Below, one piece after another: positions 37,497 through 45,104 of a DNA stretch of 64,000 bases. The stretch spans positions 812,501-876,500 of the forward strand of contig NZ_CP137557.1 in the NCBI RefSeq assembly GCF_019249655.2. Reading direction: 5' to 3'. The notes under the pieces were generated by a model. That model made no database searches. It saw only the letters and a program-made list of their open reading frames with translations, and had not been told where the DNA came from. The DNA comes from Segatella copri (GTDB taxonomy: Bacteria > Bacteroidota > Bacteroidia > Bacteroidales > Bacteroidaceae). The position numbers were made by a program, and so were the translations under genes. The first letter of the stretch is position 1; every line of letters begins with the position of its first letter.

Positions 37497-40316
37497 TTAT
37501 TGCTTTGAAAGCCATTCTCTATCCTTGTCGTCTTCTGTGAAATCCTTATCGGAGAAGAGGTTGGTTTGGCCAGTTAGCTCGTCGATGACTTGCTGCTCGC
37601 TCTTTCCGGCATCTGGATCCAGGTTCTCTCTTGGCTCTTCTGGACCTTCCTGCTCATCTGAGGCATCATCGTTGGATGGCTCTTCTGGGTCAGGGAATCT
37701 TGTTGGTTCCAGTTCCTCGATGCTTTCTATCTTCCAGGTGGTGAGACGCTTGCCTTTTGCCTTGAAGCTCTTCTGGGCGATAAACTGCTCGGCATCGATT
37801 TCCTCGGCAGGACGCATGGCATCTGCTCCGCCATAGGTTACCTTGATACGAGGGAATGGCGTGTCGGTGAGCAGGATGAGCTGACTGTTAGGGTTCTCTC
37901 CCAGGCAGTTCTGATGGCGCTTGGTGGCGTCCATCGTAAATCGCTTGATGTATGGATAACCCTCGTTGTCGGCATCATAGAGAATCGCCGTCCATACCTT
38001 GTGCTCGTCCCATTTTTCCAACTTCAGAATGTTGTCCTCGTAGTGGTTGTTCACATCAAAGTTGGTGATGTAGAACTCTCCGTTGTCCAATACCACCAGG
38101 ATGGCATCATCGTCGTTGAATTCACCCAGGAATCTTCCGTTTTCATCGTAATTGATACGGTTTACATCCGGGTCGAACCAAACCTTTCTTCCGCCCAGCG
38201 TACTGTGGCCGTGGCTCTTCAAGCCGATGCGGCGGATGGTGCGCTTGGTAAGCAGATTGCCCTTGGCAGCTCTGCCCTTGATGAGGATATCCGAGAAATC
38301 CTTCTCCAGGAAAATGCTCTGGCGCTTGCGGCTCAGGTCTGGTTCCAGCGTCACCTTGATGATTTCTGCCTCGCCGTTAGGATTGGCTGTGAAATAGATG
38401 ATGCGGCTTCCGGCTGTGCCCTGGGTAATGTCGTAGAGCTTGTCGCGCGTCATGGCGGTTACGTTGAATCGCTTGATGAAGTAGTCGCCCTGCTTGCCGT
38501 CGCGATATACGCAGTTGTAGATGGTTCGCTTGTCGTTCTTCTTGAACACCTGCACGTGGAGGATGTTCTTGCCCACGAATATCTTGTCGGCCACCTTGGT
38601 AACCTTGAATTTTCCGTCCTTGTAGAAGATGATGATGTCGTCGAGGTCGGAGCAGTTGCATACGAACTCGTCTTTCTTCAATCCCATTCCCACGAAACCT
38701 TCCTGTCGGTTGATGTAGAGTTTCTGGTTAGCCTCCACCACCTTGGTTACCTCGATGGTATCGAAGTTGCGGATTTCCGTCTTTCTAGGATGCTGTTTTC
38801 CGTATTTACCCTTCAGATATTCAAACCAGTTGATGGTGACATCGGTCATGTGAGCCAGGTCGTTCTCGATTTCAGCAAGTTCTGCCTTGATCTTCATCAG
38901 CAGTTCGTCTGCCTTATCCTTATTATATTTAAGGATGCGCTGCATCTTGATTTCCAACAGCTTGAGGATATCCTCCCTGGTTATCTCGCGATGGAAGGCA
39001 TATTCCACCATACCCTTGCCATCCACTTCGGCGGTGAAGAGCTTGTCCTTGAAAGGCTCCAGTTTGGAATCGATGAAAGCCACTACCTCGTCCTGGTTCT
39101 TGCTCTGCTCGAACTTGCGCTCCTTGTAGATGCGCTCTTCGATGAAGATACGTTCCAAGGATGAGAAGAAGAGCTGCTCTTCCAGTTCGCCCTTGCGAAT
39201 CATCAGTTCGCGGCGCAGCAATCCCATGGTGCGATCTACGCTGTGGCGAAGAACATCGCTGATGGTGAGGAACTTCGGCTTGTTGTCCTCGATGACGCAG
39301 CAGTTGGGCGAGATGTTGATTTCGCAGTCGCTGAAGGCATAAAGGGCATCCATGGTTTTATCGGAAGATGTGCCCGGTGCCAGATGTACGAGAATCTCTA
39401 CGTTGGCAGAGGTGACGTCTTCTATCTTTCTAGCCTTGATTTTTCCCTTTTCCACCGCCTTGGTGATGCTTTCGATGAGGCTCACCGTGGTTTTGCTATA
39501 TGGAATTTCGGTGATGACGAGGGTCTTGCTGTCGAGCTTATCTATCTTGGCTCTCACCTTCAAGGCTCCGCCACGCTGACCGTCGTTGTATTTGCTCACG
39601 TCGATGGCTCCACCCGTTGGGAAGTCAGGGTAGATGGCAAAGTCCTCTCCCCTGAGGTAGTGGATGGCAGCATCGCAGAGGTCGTTGAAGTTATGTGGCA
39701 ATACCTTGCTGCTCAATCCCACGGCGATACCCTCGGCACCCTGTGCCAGGAGCAGCGGGAATTTAGCCGGCAGGGTGATAGGCTCCTTGTTGCGGCCGTC
39801 GTAAGAGAGTTGCCAGTCGGTGGTTTTCGGGTTGAATACCACGTCGAGGGCAAACTTCGAGAGTCTTGCCTCGATATATCGGGGAGCAGCCGCACGGTCG
39901 CCCGTGAGGATATTTCCCCAGTTACCCTGCGTGTCGATGAGCAGGTCTTTCTGTCCCATCTGCACCAGGGCATCGCCGATGGAAGCGTCTCCATGCGGGT
40001 GGAACTGCATCGTGTGTCCCACGATGTTGGCCACCTTGTTGTATCTTCCGTCGTCCATGCGCTTCATGGAGTGGAGGATGCGTCGCTGTACGGGTTTCAG
40101 TCCGTCTTCGATATGCGGCACAGCTCGCTCCAGAATTACATACGACGCATAGTCGAGGAACCAGTTCTGATACATGCCGCTGAGGTGGTGTACGGCGGAT
40201 GCATCGAATCGGTTCACCGGCTTATAGTCGGAATGTTTCTCCTGAGCATCAGAATTCCCCAAATCATCAGGATTTTGGCCTTCCAGCTCGTTTTTATCTT
40301 TAATTTCGTCGCTCAT
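37497..40316 (-). CDS. parC: DNA topoisomerase IV subunit A (ParC-type), 939 aa
   Basis: Type IIA topoisomerase breakage-reunion subunit. The N-terminal winged-helix region has WFLDYASYVILERAVP and DGLKPVQRRILHSM. The active-site tyrosine is Tyr147 (AAAPRYIEARLS). A central coiled tower (about 350-500) and a beta-pinwheel C-terminal domain with repeated K-G-R-x-K-like blades follow. The YxNWFLDYASYVI start is the ParC form of the phylum and differs from GyrA. A charged tail of about 70 residues rich in Asp/Glu/Pro ends the protein, and the first 30 residues are also polar. The position matching GyrA Ser83 is Ala111 and that matching Asp87 is Asp115. Two tiny membrane-protein genes lie just upstream on the same strand. 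Confidence 0.92.
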   Translation of the reverse strand: MSDEIKDKNELEGQNPDDLGNSDAQEKHSDYKPVNRFDASAVHHLSGMYQNWFLDYASYVILERAVPHIEDGLKPVQRRILHSMKRMDDGRYNKVANIVGHTMQFHPHGDASIGDALVQMGQKDLLIDTQGNWGNILTGDRAAAPRYIEARLSKFALDVVFNPKTTDWQLSYDGRNKEPITLPAKFPLLLAQGAEGIAVGLSSKVLPHNFNDLCDAAIHYLRGEDFAIYPDFPTGGAIDVSKYNDGQRGGALKVRAKIDKLDSKTLVITEIPYSKTTVSLIESITKAVEKGKIKARKIEDVTSANVEILVHLAPGTSSDKTMDALYAFSDCEINISPNCCVIEDNKPKFLTISDVLRHSVDRTMGLLRRELMIRKGELEEQLFFSSLERIFIEERIYKERKFEQSKNQDEVVAFIDSKLEPFKDKLFTAEVDGKGMVEYAFHREITREDILKLLEIKMQRILKYNKDKADELLMKIKAELAEIENDLAHMTDVTINWFEYLKGKYGKQHPRKTEIRNFDTIEVTKVVEANQKLYINRQEGFVGMGLKKDEFVCNCSDLDDIIIFYKDGKFKVTKVADKIFVGKNILHVQVFKKNDKRTIYNCVYRDGKQGDYFIKRFNVTAMTRDKLYDITQGTAGSRIIYFTANPNGEAEIIKVTLEPDLSRKRQSIFLEKDFSDILIKGRAAKGNLLTKRTIRRIGLKSHGHSTLGGRKVWFDPDVNRINYDENGRFLGEFNDDDAILVVLDNGEFYITNFDVNNHYEDNILKLEKWDEHKVWTAILYDADNEGYPYIKRFTMDATKRHQNCLGENPNSQLILLTDTPFPRIKVTYGGADAMRPAEEIDAEQFIAQKSFKAKGKRLTTWKIESIEELEPTRFPDPEEPSNDDASDEQEGPEEPRENLDPDAGKSEQQVIDELTGQTNLFSDKDFTEDDKDREWLSKQ

Positions 40317-40328
40317 ATATGATTTTTA

Positions 40329-40433
40329 TCAAAGGCTTTGCAGCCATTTTTTTCCAGATTTTGTGCCTAACCAAATGTTGAGGATAAGAGCTATAGCTCC
40401 AGTTCCTGCTAGTGTTATAATTAAAGCTTCCAT
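40329..40433 (-). CDS. Small single-span membrane protein, 34 aa
   Basis: Minus-strand frame from ATG at 40433 to TGA at 40329-40331. It encodes a hydrophobic stretch LIITLAGTGAIALILNIWLG followed by a basic tail ending KKWLQSL. It starts 5 bp after the stop of the DUF6722 gene and ends 12 bp before the topoisomerase gene, filling the gap with one clean frame. Its membrane-span-plus-Lys/Trp tail is typical of real small membrane proteins. The ribosome site is weak, so translation may be coupled to the gene before it. Function unknown. Confidence 0.55.
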   Translation of the reverse strand: MEALIITLAGTGAIALILNIWLGTKSGKKWLQSL

Positions 40434-40438
40434 ATCTT

Positions 40439-40666
40439 TTATTTTTTTGAAATTCTATACCCAAAGAGTGCAAGTAAAGCCGTAGTTGCTATACCGACCA
40501 AGAATAAGACTATTGCTGAAGTCTTGACTTCCTCTTTCAGAAACATGGCGACTACATCGCCGACAACGGTTGATGCGAAGGTAGTTTTTGCTAAGTCGTA
40601 GAAAAACTTGCTAAGATTATCCCTCGCAGACTGTTGCTTTGCCTTTTCTTCTTTTGTTGTAACCAT
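40439..40666 (-). CDS. Small membrane protein, DUF6722-like, 75 aa
   Basis: A charged N-terminal helix (KEEKAKQQSARDNLSKFFYDLAK) is followed by two hydrophobic segments (TTFASTVVGDVVAMFL and AIVLFLVGIATTALLALFGY) and a KK end. I recall similar Bacteroidales proteins placed in DUF6722; that placement is from memory. A -7 box lies just upstream. Probably co-expressed with the 34-aa protein that follows. Role unknown. Confidence 0.7.
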   Translation of the reverse strand: MVTTKEEKAKQQSARDNLSKFFYDLAKTTFASTVVGDVVAMFLKEEVKTSAIVLFLVGIATTALLALFGYRISKK

Positions 40667-40680
40667 TGTTATTTCTTTTG

Positions 40681-40688
40681 CAAAGTTA
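40681..40688 (-). promoter_or_regulatory. Candidate -7 box for the DUF6722-like gene
   Basis: TAACTTTG on the minus strand ends 14 bp before the ATG, implying a very short leader. A second box, TATCTTTG, lies on the same strand at 40752-40759. Confidence 0.45.
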
Positions 40689-40783
40689 CGAATTTATTCG
40701 CATTCCACAATGAAACAAAGTGGAAAAGCGATAATTTTTCCTAATTTATGGCAAAGATACAACATTTTTTCGAGAAAAAGGCT

Positions 40784-40791
40784 TATCTTTG
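40784..40791 (+). promoter_or_regulatory. -7 box for the glyS operon
   Basis: TATCTTTG lies 30 bp upstream of the glyS ATG, in an AT-rich region shared with the divergent small-protein genes. Confidence 0.55.
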
Positions 40792-40821
40792 CAGAAAATT
40801 TAAGAAAAATAAGATTTAATC

Positions 40822-42384
40822 ATGGCACAAGAAGATGTTTTTAAGAAAATCGTAAGCCATTGCAAGGAATATGGCTTCGTGTTCCCAAGTAGTGAAATTT
40901 ATGATGGCTTGGCTGCCGTTTACGACTATGGTCAGAATGGTGTTGAGCTCAAGAACAATATCAAGCAGTACTGGTGGCAGAGCATGGTATTGCTGCACGA
41001 GAACATTGTAGGTCTCGATGCTGCAATCTTCATGCACCCTACAGTATGGAAGGCATCAGGTCACGTTGATGCCTTCAATGACCCATTGATTGATAACCGC
41101 GACTCTAAGAAGCGTTATCGTGCCGATGTGCTCATCGAGGATCACATGGCTAAGTATGAGGAGAAGATTGCCAAGGAGATTGCCAAGGCTCAGAAGCGCT
41201 TCGGCGACAGCTTCGATGAGGCTCAGTTCCGCGCTACCAATCCTCGTGTTCTGGAGAACCAGAAGAAGTTTGATGACCTCCATGCCCGCTATACTGAGGC
41301 TATGCAGGGTCCTAACCTCGAGATGCTGAAGCAGATTATCGAGGACGAGGGTATCGTTTGCCCTATCAGCGGTACCAAGAACTGGACAGACGTTCGTCAG
41401 TTCAACCTGATGTTCTCTACCCAGATGGGTGCTGCCAGCGATGCTACAAGCAAGGTATATCTGCGTCCTGAGACAGCTCAGGGTATCTTCGTTGATTATC
41501 TGAGCGTTCAGAAGACCGGTCGTATGAAGTTGCCATTCGGTATCTGCCAGATTGGTAAGGCATTCCGCAACGAGGTGGTTGCCCGCCAGTTCGTATTCCG
41601 TATGCGTGAGTTCGAGCAGATGGAGATGCAGTTCTTCTGCCAGCCAGGCACTGAGATGAAGTGGTTTGAGTATTGGAAGAAGGTTCGCTTGGCATGGCAC
41701 GAGGCACTGGGCATGGGCAACGAGAACTACCGTTACCACGACCACGAGAAGTTGGCTCACTATGCTAACGCTGCTACTGACATCGAGTTCAAGATGCCAT
41801 TCGGCTTCAAGGAGGTGGAGGGTATCCACAGCCGTACCAACTTCGACCTTTCTCAGCACGAGAAGTACAGCGGCCGTTCTATCAAGTATTTCGATCCAGA
41901 GAAGAACGAGAGCTATGTACCTTACGATGTGGAGACCTCTATCGGTGTTGACCGTATGTTCCTCAGCGTGATGTGCCACTCTTACTGCGAGGAGAAGTTG
42001 GAGAATGGTGAGACACGTGTTGTTTTGCGCCTGCCAGAGGCATTGGCACCAGTGAAGTGTGCCGTGTTCCCATTGGATAAGAAGGATGGCCTGCCAGAGT
42101 TGGCTCACGAGATTGTGGATGAGTTGAAGTTCCACTTCAATACCCACTATGGCGATCCTAAGGATTCCATCGGTAAGCGTTACCGTCGCCAGGATGCTAT
42201 CGGTACTCCATTCTGTATCACCGTTGACCACGAGACACCTAAGGATCACAAGGTAACTTTGCGTTATCGTGATACCATGGAGCAGGAGCGCGTAGCTATC
42301 TCTGACCTTCGTGGCATCATCGAGGATCGCGTAAGTATCACCAGCGTATTAAAGAAACTTGGTAATGAAATTAAGAATTTCTAA
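40822..42384 (+). CDS. glyS: Glycyl-tRNA synthetase, homodimeric type, 520 aa
   Basis: Charges tRNA-Gly with glycine in the cytoplasm. Class II synthetase of the alpha-2 (eukaryote/archaea/Bacteroidetes) type. The N-terminal GLAAVYDYGQNGVELKNNI motif is typical. Motif 2 lies around FRNEVVARQFVFRMREFEQMEM and motif 3 around IGVDRMFLSVM. The C-terminal anticodon-binding domain (from about APVKCAVFPLDKK) ends at residue 520. Length and order fit the family. The stop codon overlaps the start of the downstream FKBP gene by 20 bp, so the two are translationally coupled. Confidence 0.95.
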   Translation: MAQEDVFKKIVSHCKEYGFVFPSSEIYDGLAAVYDYGQNGVELKNNIKQYWWQSMVLLHENIVGLDAAIFMHPTVWKASGHVDAFNDPLIDNRDSKKRYRADVLIEDHMAKYEEKIAKEIAKAQKRFGDSFDEAQFRATNPRVLENQKKFDDLHARYTEAMQGPNLEMLKQIIEDEGIVCPISGTKNWTDVRQFNLMFSTQMGAASDATSKVYLRPETAQGIFVDYLSVQKTGRMKLPFGICQIGKAFRNEVVARQFVFRMREFEQMEMQFFCQPGTEMKWFEYWKKVRLAWHEALGMGNENYRYHDHEKLAHYANAATDIEFKMPFGFKEVEGIHSRTNFDLSQHEKYSGRSIKYFDPEKNESYVPYDVETSIGVDRMFLSVMCHSYCEEKLENGETRVVLRLPEALAPVKCAVFPLDKKDGLPELAHEIVDELKFHFNTHYGDPKDSIGKRYRRQDAIGTPFCITVDHETPKDHKVTLRYRDTMEQERVAISDLRGIIEDRVSITSVLKKLGNEIKNF

Positions 42385-43006
42385 ATATCTCTTCTTGCTC
42401 GTGATGGCAGTGTTCGCCCTGTCATCATGCAGCGAGAACGATGACTCCTATGATGCGTATGCCAACTGGCAGGAGCGCAACGAGCAGGCTTTTGCCGATA
42501 CGCTGGCTTACGCAAAGAAGATGGGAGAGAGCCAGGGATGGTATGTATATCGCAAATGGAGCTTGGAGAACCAGACGCCTAACAAGGATGTGAACGGCGT
42601 GAATGTGCCGCTGACCTACAAGGATTGCGACCACATCATCGTTCATGTGCTCGAAAAGGGCGAGGGCACCACAAGCCCGATGTACACCGACTCCGTGAGG
42701 GTGAGCTATCGTGGCAGCCTGATTCAGACTACTGATAAGGATGGTAGCGTGAATGCGGGATACGTGTTTGATAAGACCTTCGAGGGTACTTACAACAAGC
42801 AAACCGCCATGCTTTCTACCTTTGCCGTGAGCAATGTGGTGGATGGCTTTGCCACAGCCTTGATGCGCATGCATCCGGGCGACCACTGGATGGTTTATAT
42901 TCCATACCAGTTGGGGTATGGTTCCGCCACCAGCAGCAGTTCTACGATTCCTGCCTATTCGATGCTTCGCTTCGAGATAGTGCTGGATAGCTACTTCTCC
43001 AAGTGA
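42365..43006 (+). CDS. FKBP-type peptidyl-prolyl isomerase lipoprotein, 213 aa
   Basis: The start was set at the ATG at 42365, inside the end of glyS; an in-frame TTG at 42359 is less likely. Lipobox LSSC (Cys22). The FKBP fold covers about residues 90-210, with DSVRVSYRGSL, FDKTF, a VVDGFATALMRMHPGDHWMVYIPYQLGYG core and a final MLRFEIVLDSY strand. Predicted to help fold periplasmic or outer-membrane proteins from the membrane surface. The glyS-FKBP pairing is probably an expression convenience, not a shared function. Confidence 0.88.
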   Translation: MKLRISKYLFLLVMAVFALSSCSENDDSYDAYANWQERNEQAFADTLAYAKKMGESQGWYVYRKWSLENQTPNKDVNGVNVPLTYKDCDHIIVHVLEKGEGTTSPMYTDSVRVSYRGSLIQTTDKDGSVNAGYVFDKTFEGTYNKQTAMLSTFAVSNVVDGFATALMRMHPGDHWMVYIPYQLGYGSATSSSSTIPAYSMLRFEIVLDSYFSK

Positions 43007-43021
43007 TATTCTGTGTGATTA

Positions 43022-43116
43022 CACCTTATTATATATAGGGGAGATTTCCACCTTATTATATATGGGGAGATATATGGGGCGTTCTCAGGTATGCTGGCAG
43101 GGCAACCTGGGAACGC
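43022..43116 (+). terminator. Repeat pair and intrinsic terminator after the glyS-FKBP operon
   Basis: Two direct copies of CACCTTATTATATAT.GGGGAGAT (43022-43073) precede a hairpin, GCGTTCTCAGGT with ACCTGGGAACGC (43079-43090 with 43105-43116), which has a loop of 14 nt and a short T-rich tail. The stem has one mismatch. Confidence 0.6.
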
Positions 43117-43227
43117 TCTTTGTGTTAACAAGCATTTCGTTAGTGTTAACAAGTGTTTGTGCTCGCACACAATTTGCTGACTTACGTCAAAAAATGTTAG
43201 TTTCATGCATTTTTTTCGGGAAAAGTA

Positions 43228-43257
43228 TTGTGGTTTCAGAAATTTGTTGTACCTTTG
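43228..43257 (+). promoter_or_regulatory. Strong Bacteroidetes promoter, no gene immediately downstream
   Basis: TTG (43228-43230) and TACCTTTG (43250-43257) lie 19 bp apart, a near-ideal -33/-7 pair. The next protein start is 327 bp away. Confidence 0.6.
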
Positions 43258-43262
43258 CATCA

Positions 43263-43556
43263 GAAAAAATAAGTTTTAGGTTTTTAGTTAGGTAATAGAT
43301 TTTATTAGGTTTTAGTTGTTAGGTAAAAAATAAGTTAAGATTGTTGTTCATAGGTTAGGTTTTTAGTTTAGGTAAAATTAGATTGTTTATTCAAAAATGG
43401 GTGTTAGTTAAGGTATAGAAAGATTGATTTATTCAAGGATGACAAAAACAGTACTGTTCTGCTACGGCGGAAGTTAAGTTTTGGGAAAAACAAAGGTACG
43501 ACAAATTTTAAATTTAAATAGAAAGTGGCGTTCCTCTTTTGAGGATCGCCACTTTT
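43263..43556 (+). ncRNA. Candidate non-coding RNA or long leader ending in a terminator
   Basis: Between the promoter at 43228-43257 and a strong hairpin at 43522-43555 lies about 290 nt without a plausible ORF. It is very rich in U and G, with repeated TTAGGT(TTT) units (for example TTTTAGGTTTTTAGTTAGGT). A short C/G-richer element (CTGTTCTGCTACGGCGGAAG) lies near 43456. It could be a free small RNA or an attenuated leader of the MATE gene. I do not recognise a known RNA family; 4.5S/SRP and RNase P RNA signatures are absent. Confidence 0.4.
43522..43555 (+). terminator. Strong intrinsic terminator just upstream of the MATE gene
   Basis: A long stem (AAAGTGGCG.TCCTC with GAGGA.CGCCACTTT) with TTTT loop and a T-run. 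It ends 28 bp before the MATE start codon, so it ends or attenuates transcription from 43257. Confidence 0.85.
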
Positions 43557-43583
43557 TGTATCATTTCATTAAAAGAGAAAAAT

Positions 43584-44972
43584 ATGTTATTCAAGAATAA
43601 GACAGATTATCTGATAGAGTCGATTCGCAAGGGAAGGGCGATGACTCGAAGGGAAAAACTCAATCTCATCGTGGGGTTGAGCGTGCCGTCTATGCTGGCG
43701 CAGATTTCCACCGTGATGATGTTCTTTATCGATGCATCGATGGTGGGACATCTGGGAGCAGAAGCCTCGGCTAGCATCGGACTGATAGAGTCAACCACTT
43801 GGCTCATCGGAAGTTTGCTTTCGGCAGCTGCCACGGGGTTCTCGGTGCAGGTGGCTCATTTCATCGGTGCCAACGATTTCAGAAAGGCACGCCAGGTATA
43901 TCGCCATGCCCTGATATGCGGTTTGGCGTTCAGCTTGATGCTTACCCTGGTGGGCGTGGGCATTCATGGATATCTGCCTTACTGGCTGGGTGGCGGTGAC
44001 GACATCGCTCCTTTCTCATCGAAGTATTTCCTGATATATAGCCTCGTGCTGCCCTTCGTGTTCCTCTATCACATCTCCGAGATGATGCTCAAGTCGGCAG
44101 GCAATATGCATACGCCCAGCGTGATGGCGGTATTGATATGCCTCTGCGATGTGGTCTTCAACTATCTCTTCATCTATATACTGAAGATGGGCGTAGTGGG
44201 GGCGGCATGCGGCACGGCGATGGCCTACTTCTGCATCTCGCTGCCCAATCTCTGGATTTCGGCATGCAGCAACAGGATTCTGAACCTGCGGCAGGATAAA
44301 GAGCCGTTCCGCTGGGTGAAGAGTTATGTGAATCAGGCCTGCCAGATCAGCATACCGATGGCCATTCAGAATATCCTGATGAGCGGAGCGCAGATAGTGA
44401 GCACCATGATTGTGGCGCCATTGGGCAATATCGCCATCGCTGCCCATTCCTTCGCCATCACCGCCGAGAGCCTCTGCTATATGCCGGGTTATGGCATCGG
44501 AGATGCGGCAAGCACCCTGGTGGGACAGACTCATGGAGCCGGGCGCATCGACCTCTGCAAGAGCTTCGCCTATCTCACCGTGGGATTGGGCATGAGCGTG
44601 ATGGCATTGATGGGCGTGGTGATGTTCGTCTTTGCACCCGAGATGATAGGCGTGCTGTCGCCGGTGGAAAGTATCCGCGAATTGGGCACCATCTGCCTGC
44701 GCATCGAGGCATTCGCCGAACCGTTCTTTGCGGCGAGCATCGTTACCTATAGTGTCTGCGTGGGAGCGGGCGATACGAAGAAGCCTGCCGCCATCAATCT
44801 GGGAACGATGTGGCTGGTGAGGCTCACCCTTGCCTACGGGCTTTCGAAGAGCTACGGATTGGAGGGCGTATGGATAGCCATGGCCACGGAGCTTACGCTG
44901 AGAGGATGCCTCTTCCTGGTGCGCCTGTTCAGAGGCTCATGGCTGAAGAGCTTCAGAGTTGATAGTTTATAG
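43584..44972 (+). CDS. MATE-family efflux transporter, 462 aa
   Basis: The start was set at the ATG at 43584; a longer reading with a non-ATG codon would begin inside the upstream terminator. Twelve hydrophobic segments are visible. MATE features include GLSVPSMLAQISTVMMFFIDASMVG near the N terminus and the matching LMSGAQIVSTMIVAPLGNIAIAAHS in the second half. Such pumps use Na+ or H+ gradients to expel drugs and other organic cations through the inner membrane. Apparently a single-gene unit. Substrate unknown. Confidence 0.9.
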   Translation: MLFKNKTDYLIESIRKGRAMTRREKLNLIVGLSVPSMLAQISTVMMFFIDASMVGHLGAEASASIGLIESTTWLIGSLLSAAATGFSVQVAHFIGANDFRKARQVYRHALICGLAFSLMLTLVGVGIHGYLPYWLGGGDDIAPFSSKYFLIYSLVLPFVFLYHISEMMLKSAGNMHTPSVMAVLICLCDVVFNYLFIYILKMGVVGAACGTAMAYFCISLPNLWISACSNRILNLRQDKEPFRWVKSYVNQACQISIPMAIQNILMSGAQIVSTMIVAPLGNIAIAAHSFAITAESLCYMPGYGIGDAASTLVGQTHGAGRIDLCKSFAYLTVGLGMSVMALMGVVMFVFAPEMIGVLSPVESIRELGTICLRIEAFAEPFFAASIVTYSVCVGAGDTKKPAAINLGTMWLVRLTLAYGLSKSYGLEGVWIAMATELTLRGCLFLVRLFRGSWLKSFRVDSL

Positions 44973-44990
44973 TTAAAAGTTGATAGATTT

Positions 44991-45026
44991 GCAGGTATTT
45001 GGGAAGATAATCTCCCAAATACTTGC
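44991..45026 (+). terminator. Hairpin after the MATE gene
   Basis: GCAGGTATTTGGGA pairs with TCCCAAATACTTGC (one G-U type mismatch) around a short loop, followed by an AT-rich tail. It overlaps the -33 region of the next promoter. Confidence 0.6.
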
Positions 45027-45053
45027 AAATCATTTTTATTTTGAGTAATTTTG
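45023..45053 (+). promoter_or_regulatory. Promoter of the M16 peptidase gene
   Basis: TTGC at 45023-45026 and TAATTTTG at 45046-45053 are 19 bp apart; the ATG follows after a 51-nt leader. Confidence 0.55.
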
Positions 45054-45104
45054 CAGTCGAAATAACTAATAATTGCATATTTATTAATATTCAGCAGAGA
45101 AAAA

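Noticed and set aside
41056..42249. 397-residue minus-strand frame opposite glyS (and similar ones opposite the M16 and topoisomerase genes)
   Set aside because: Antisense of conserved coding sequence; composition and lack of start signals mark them as codon-bias shadows.
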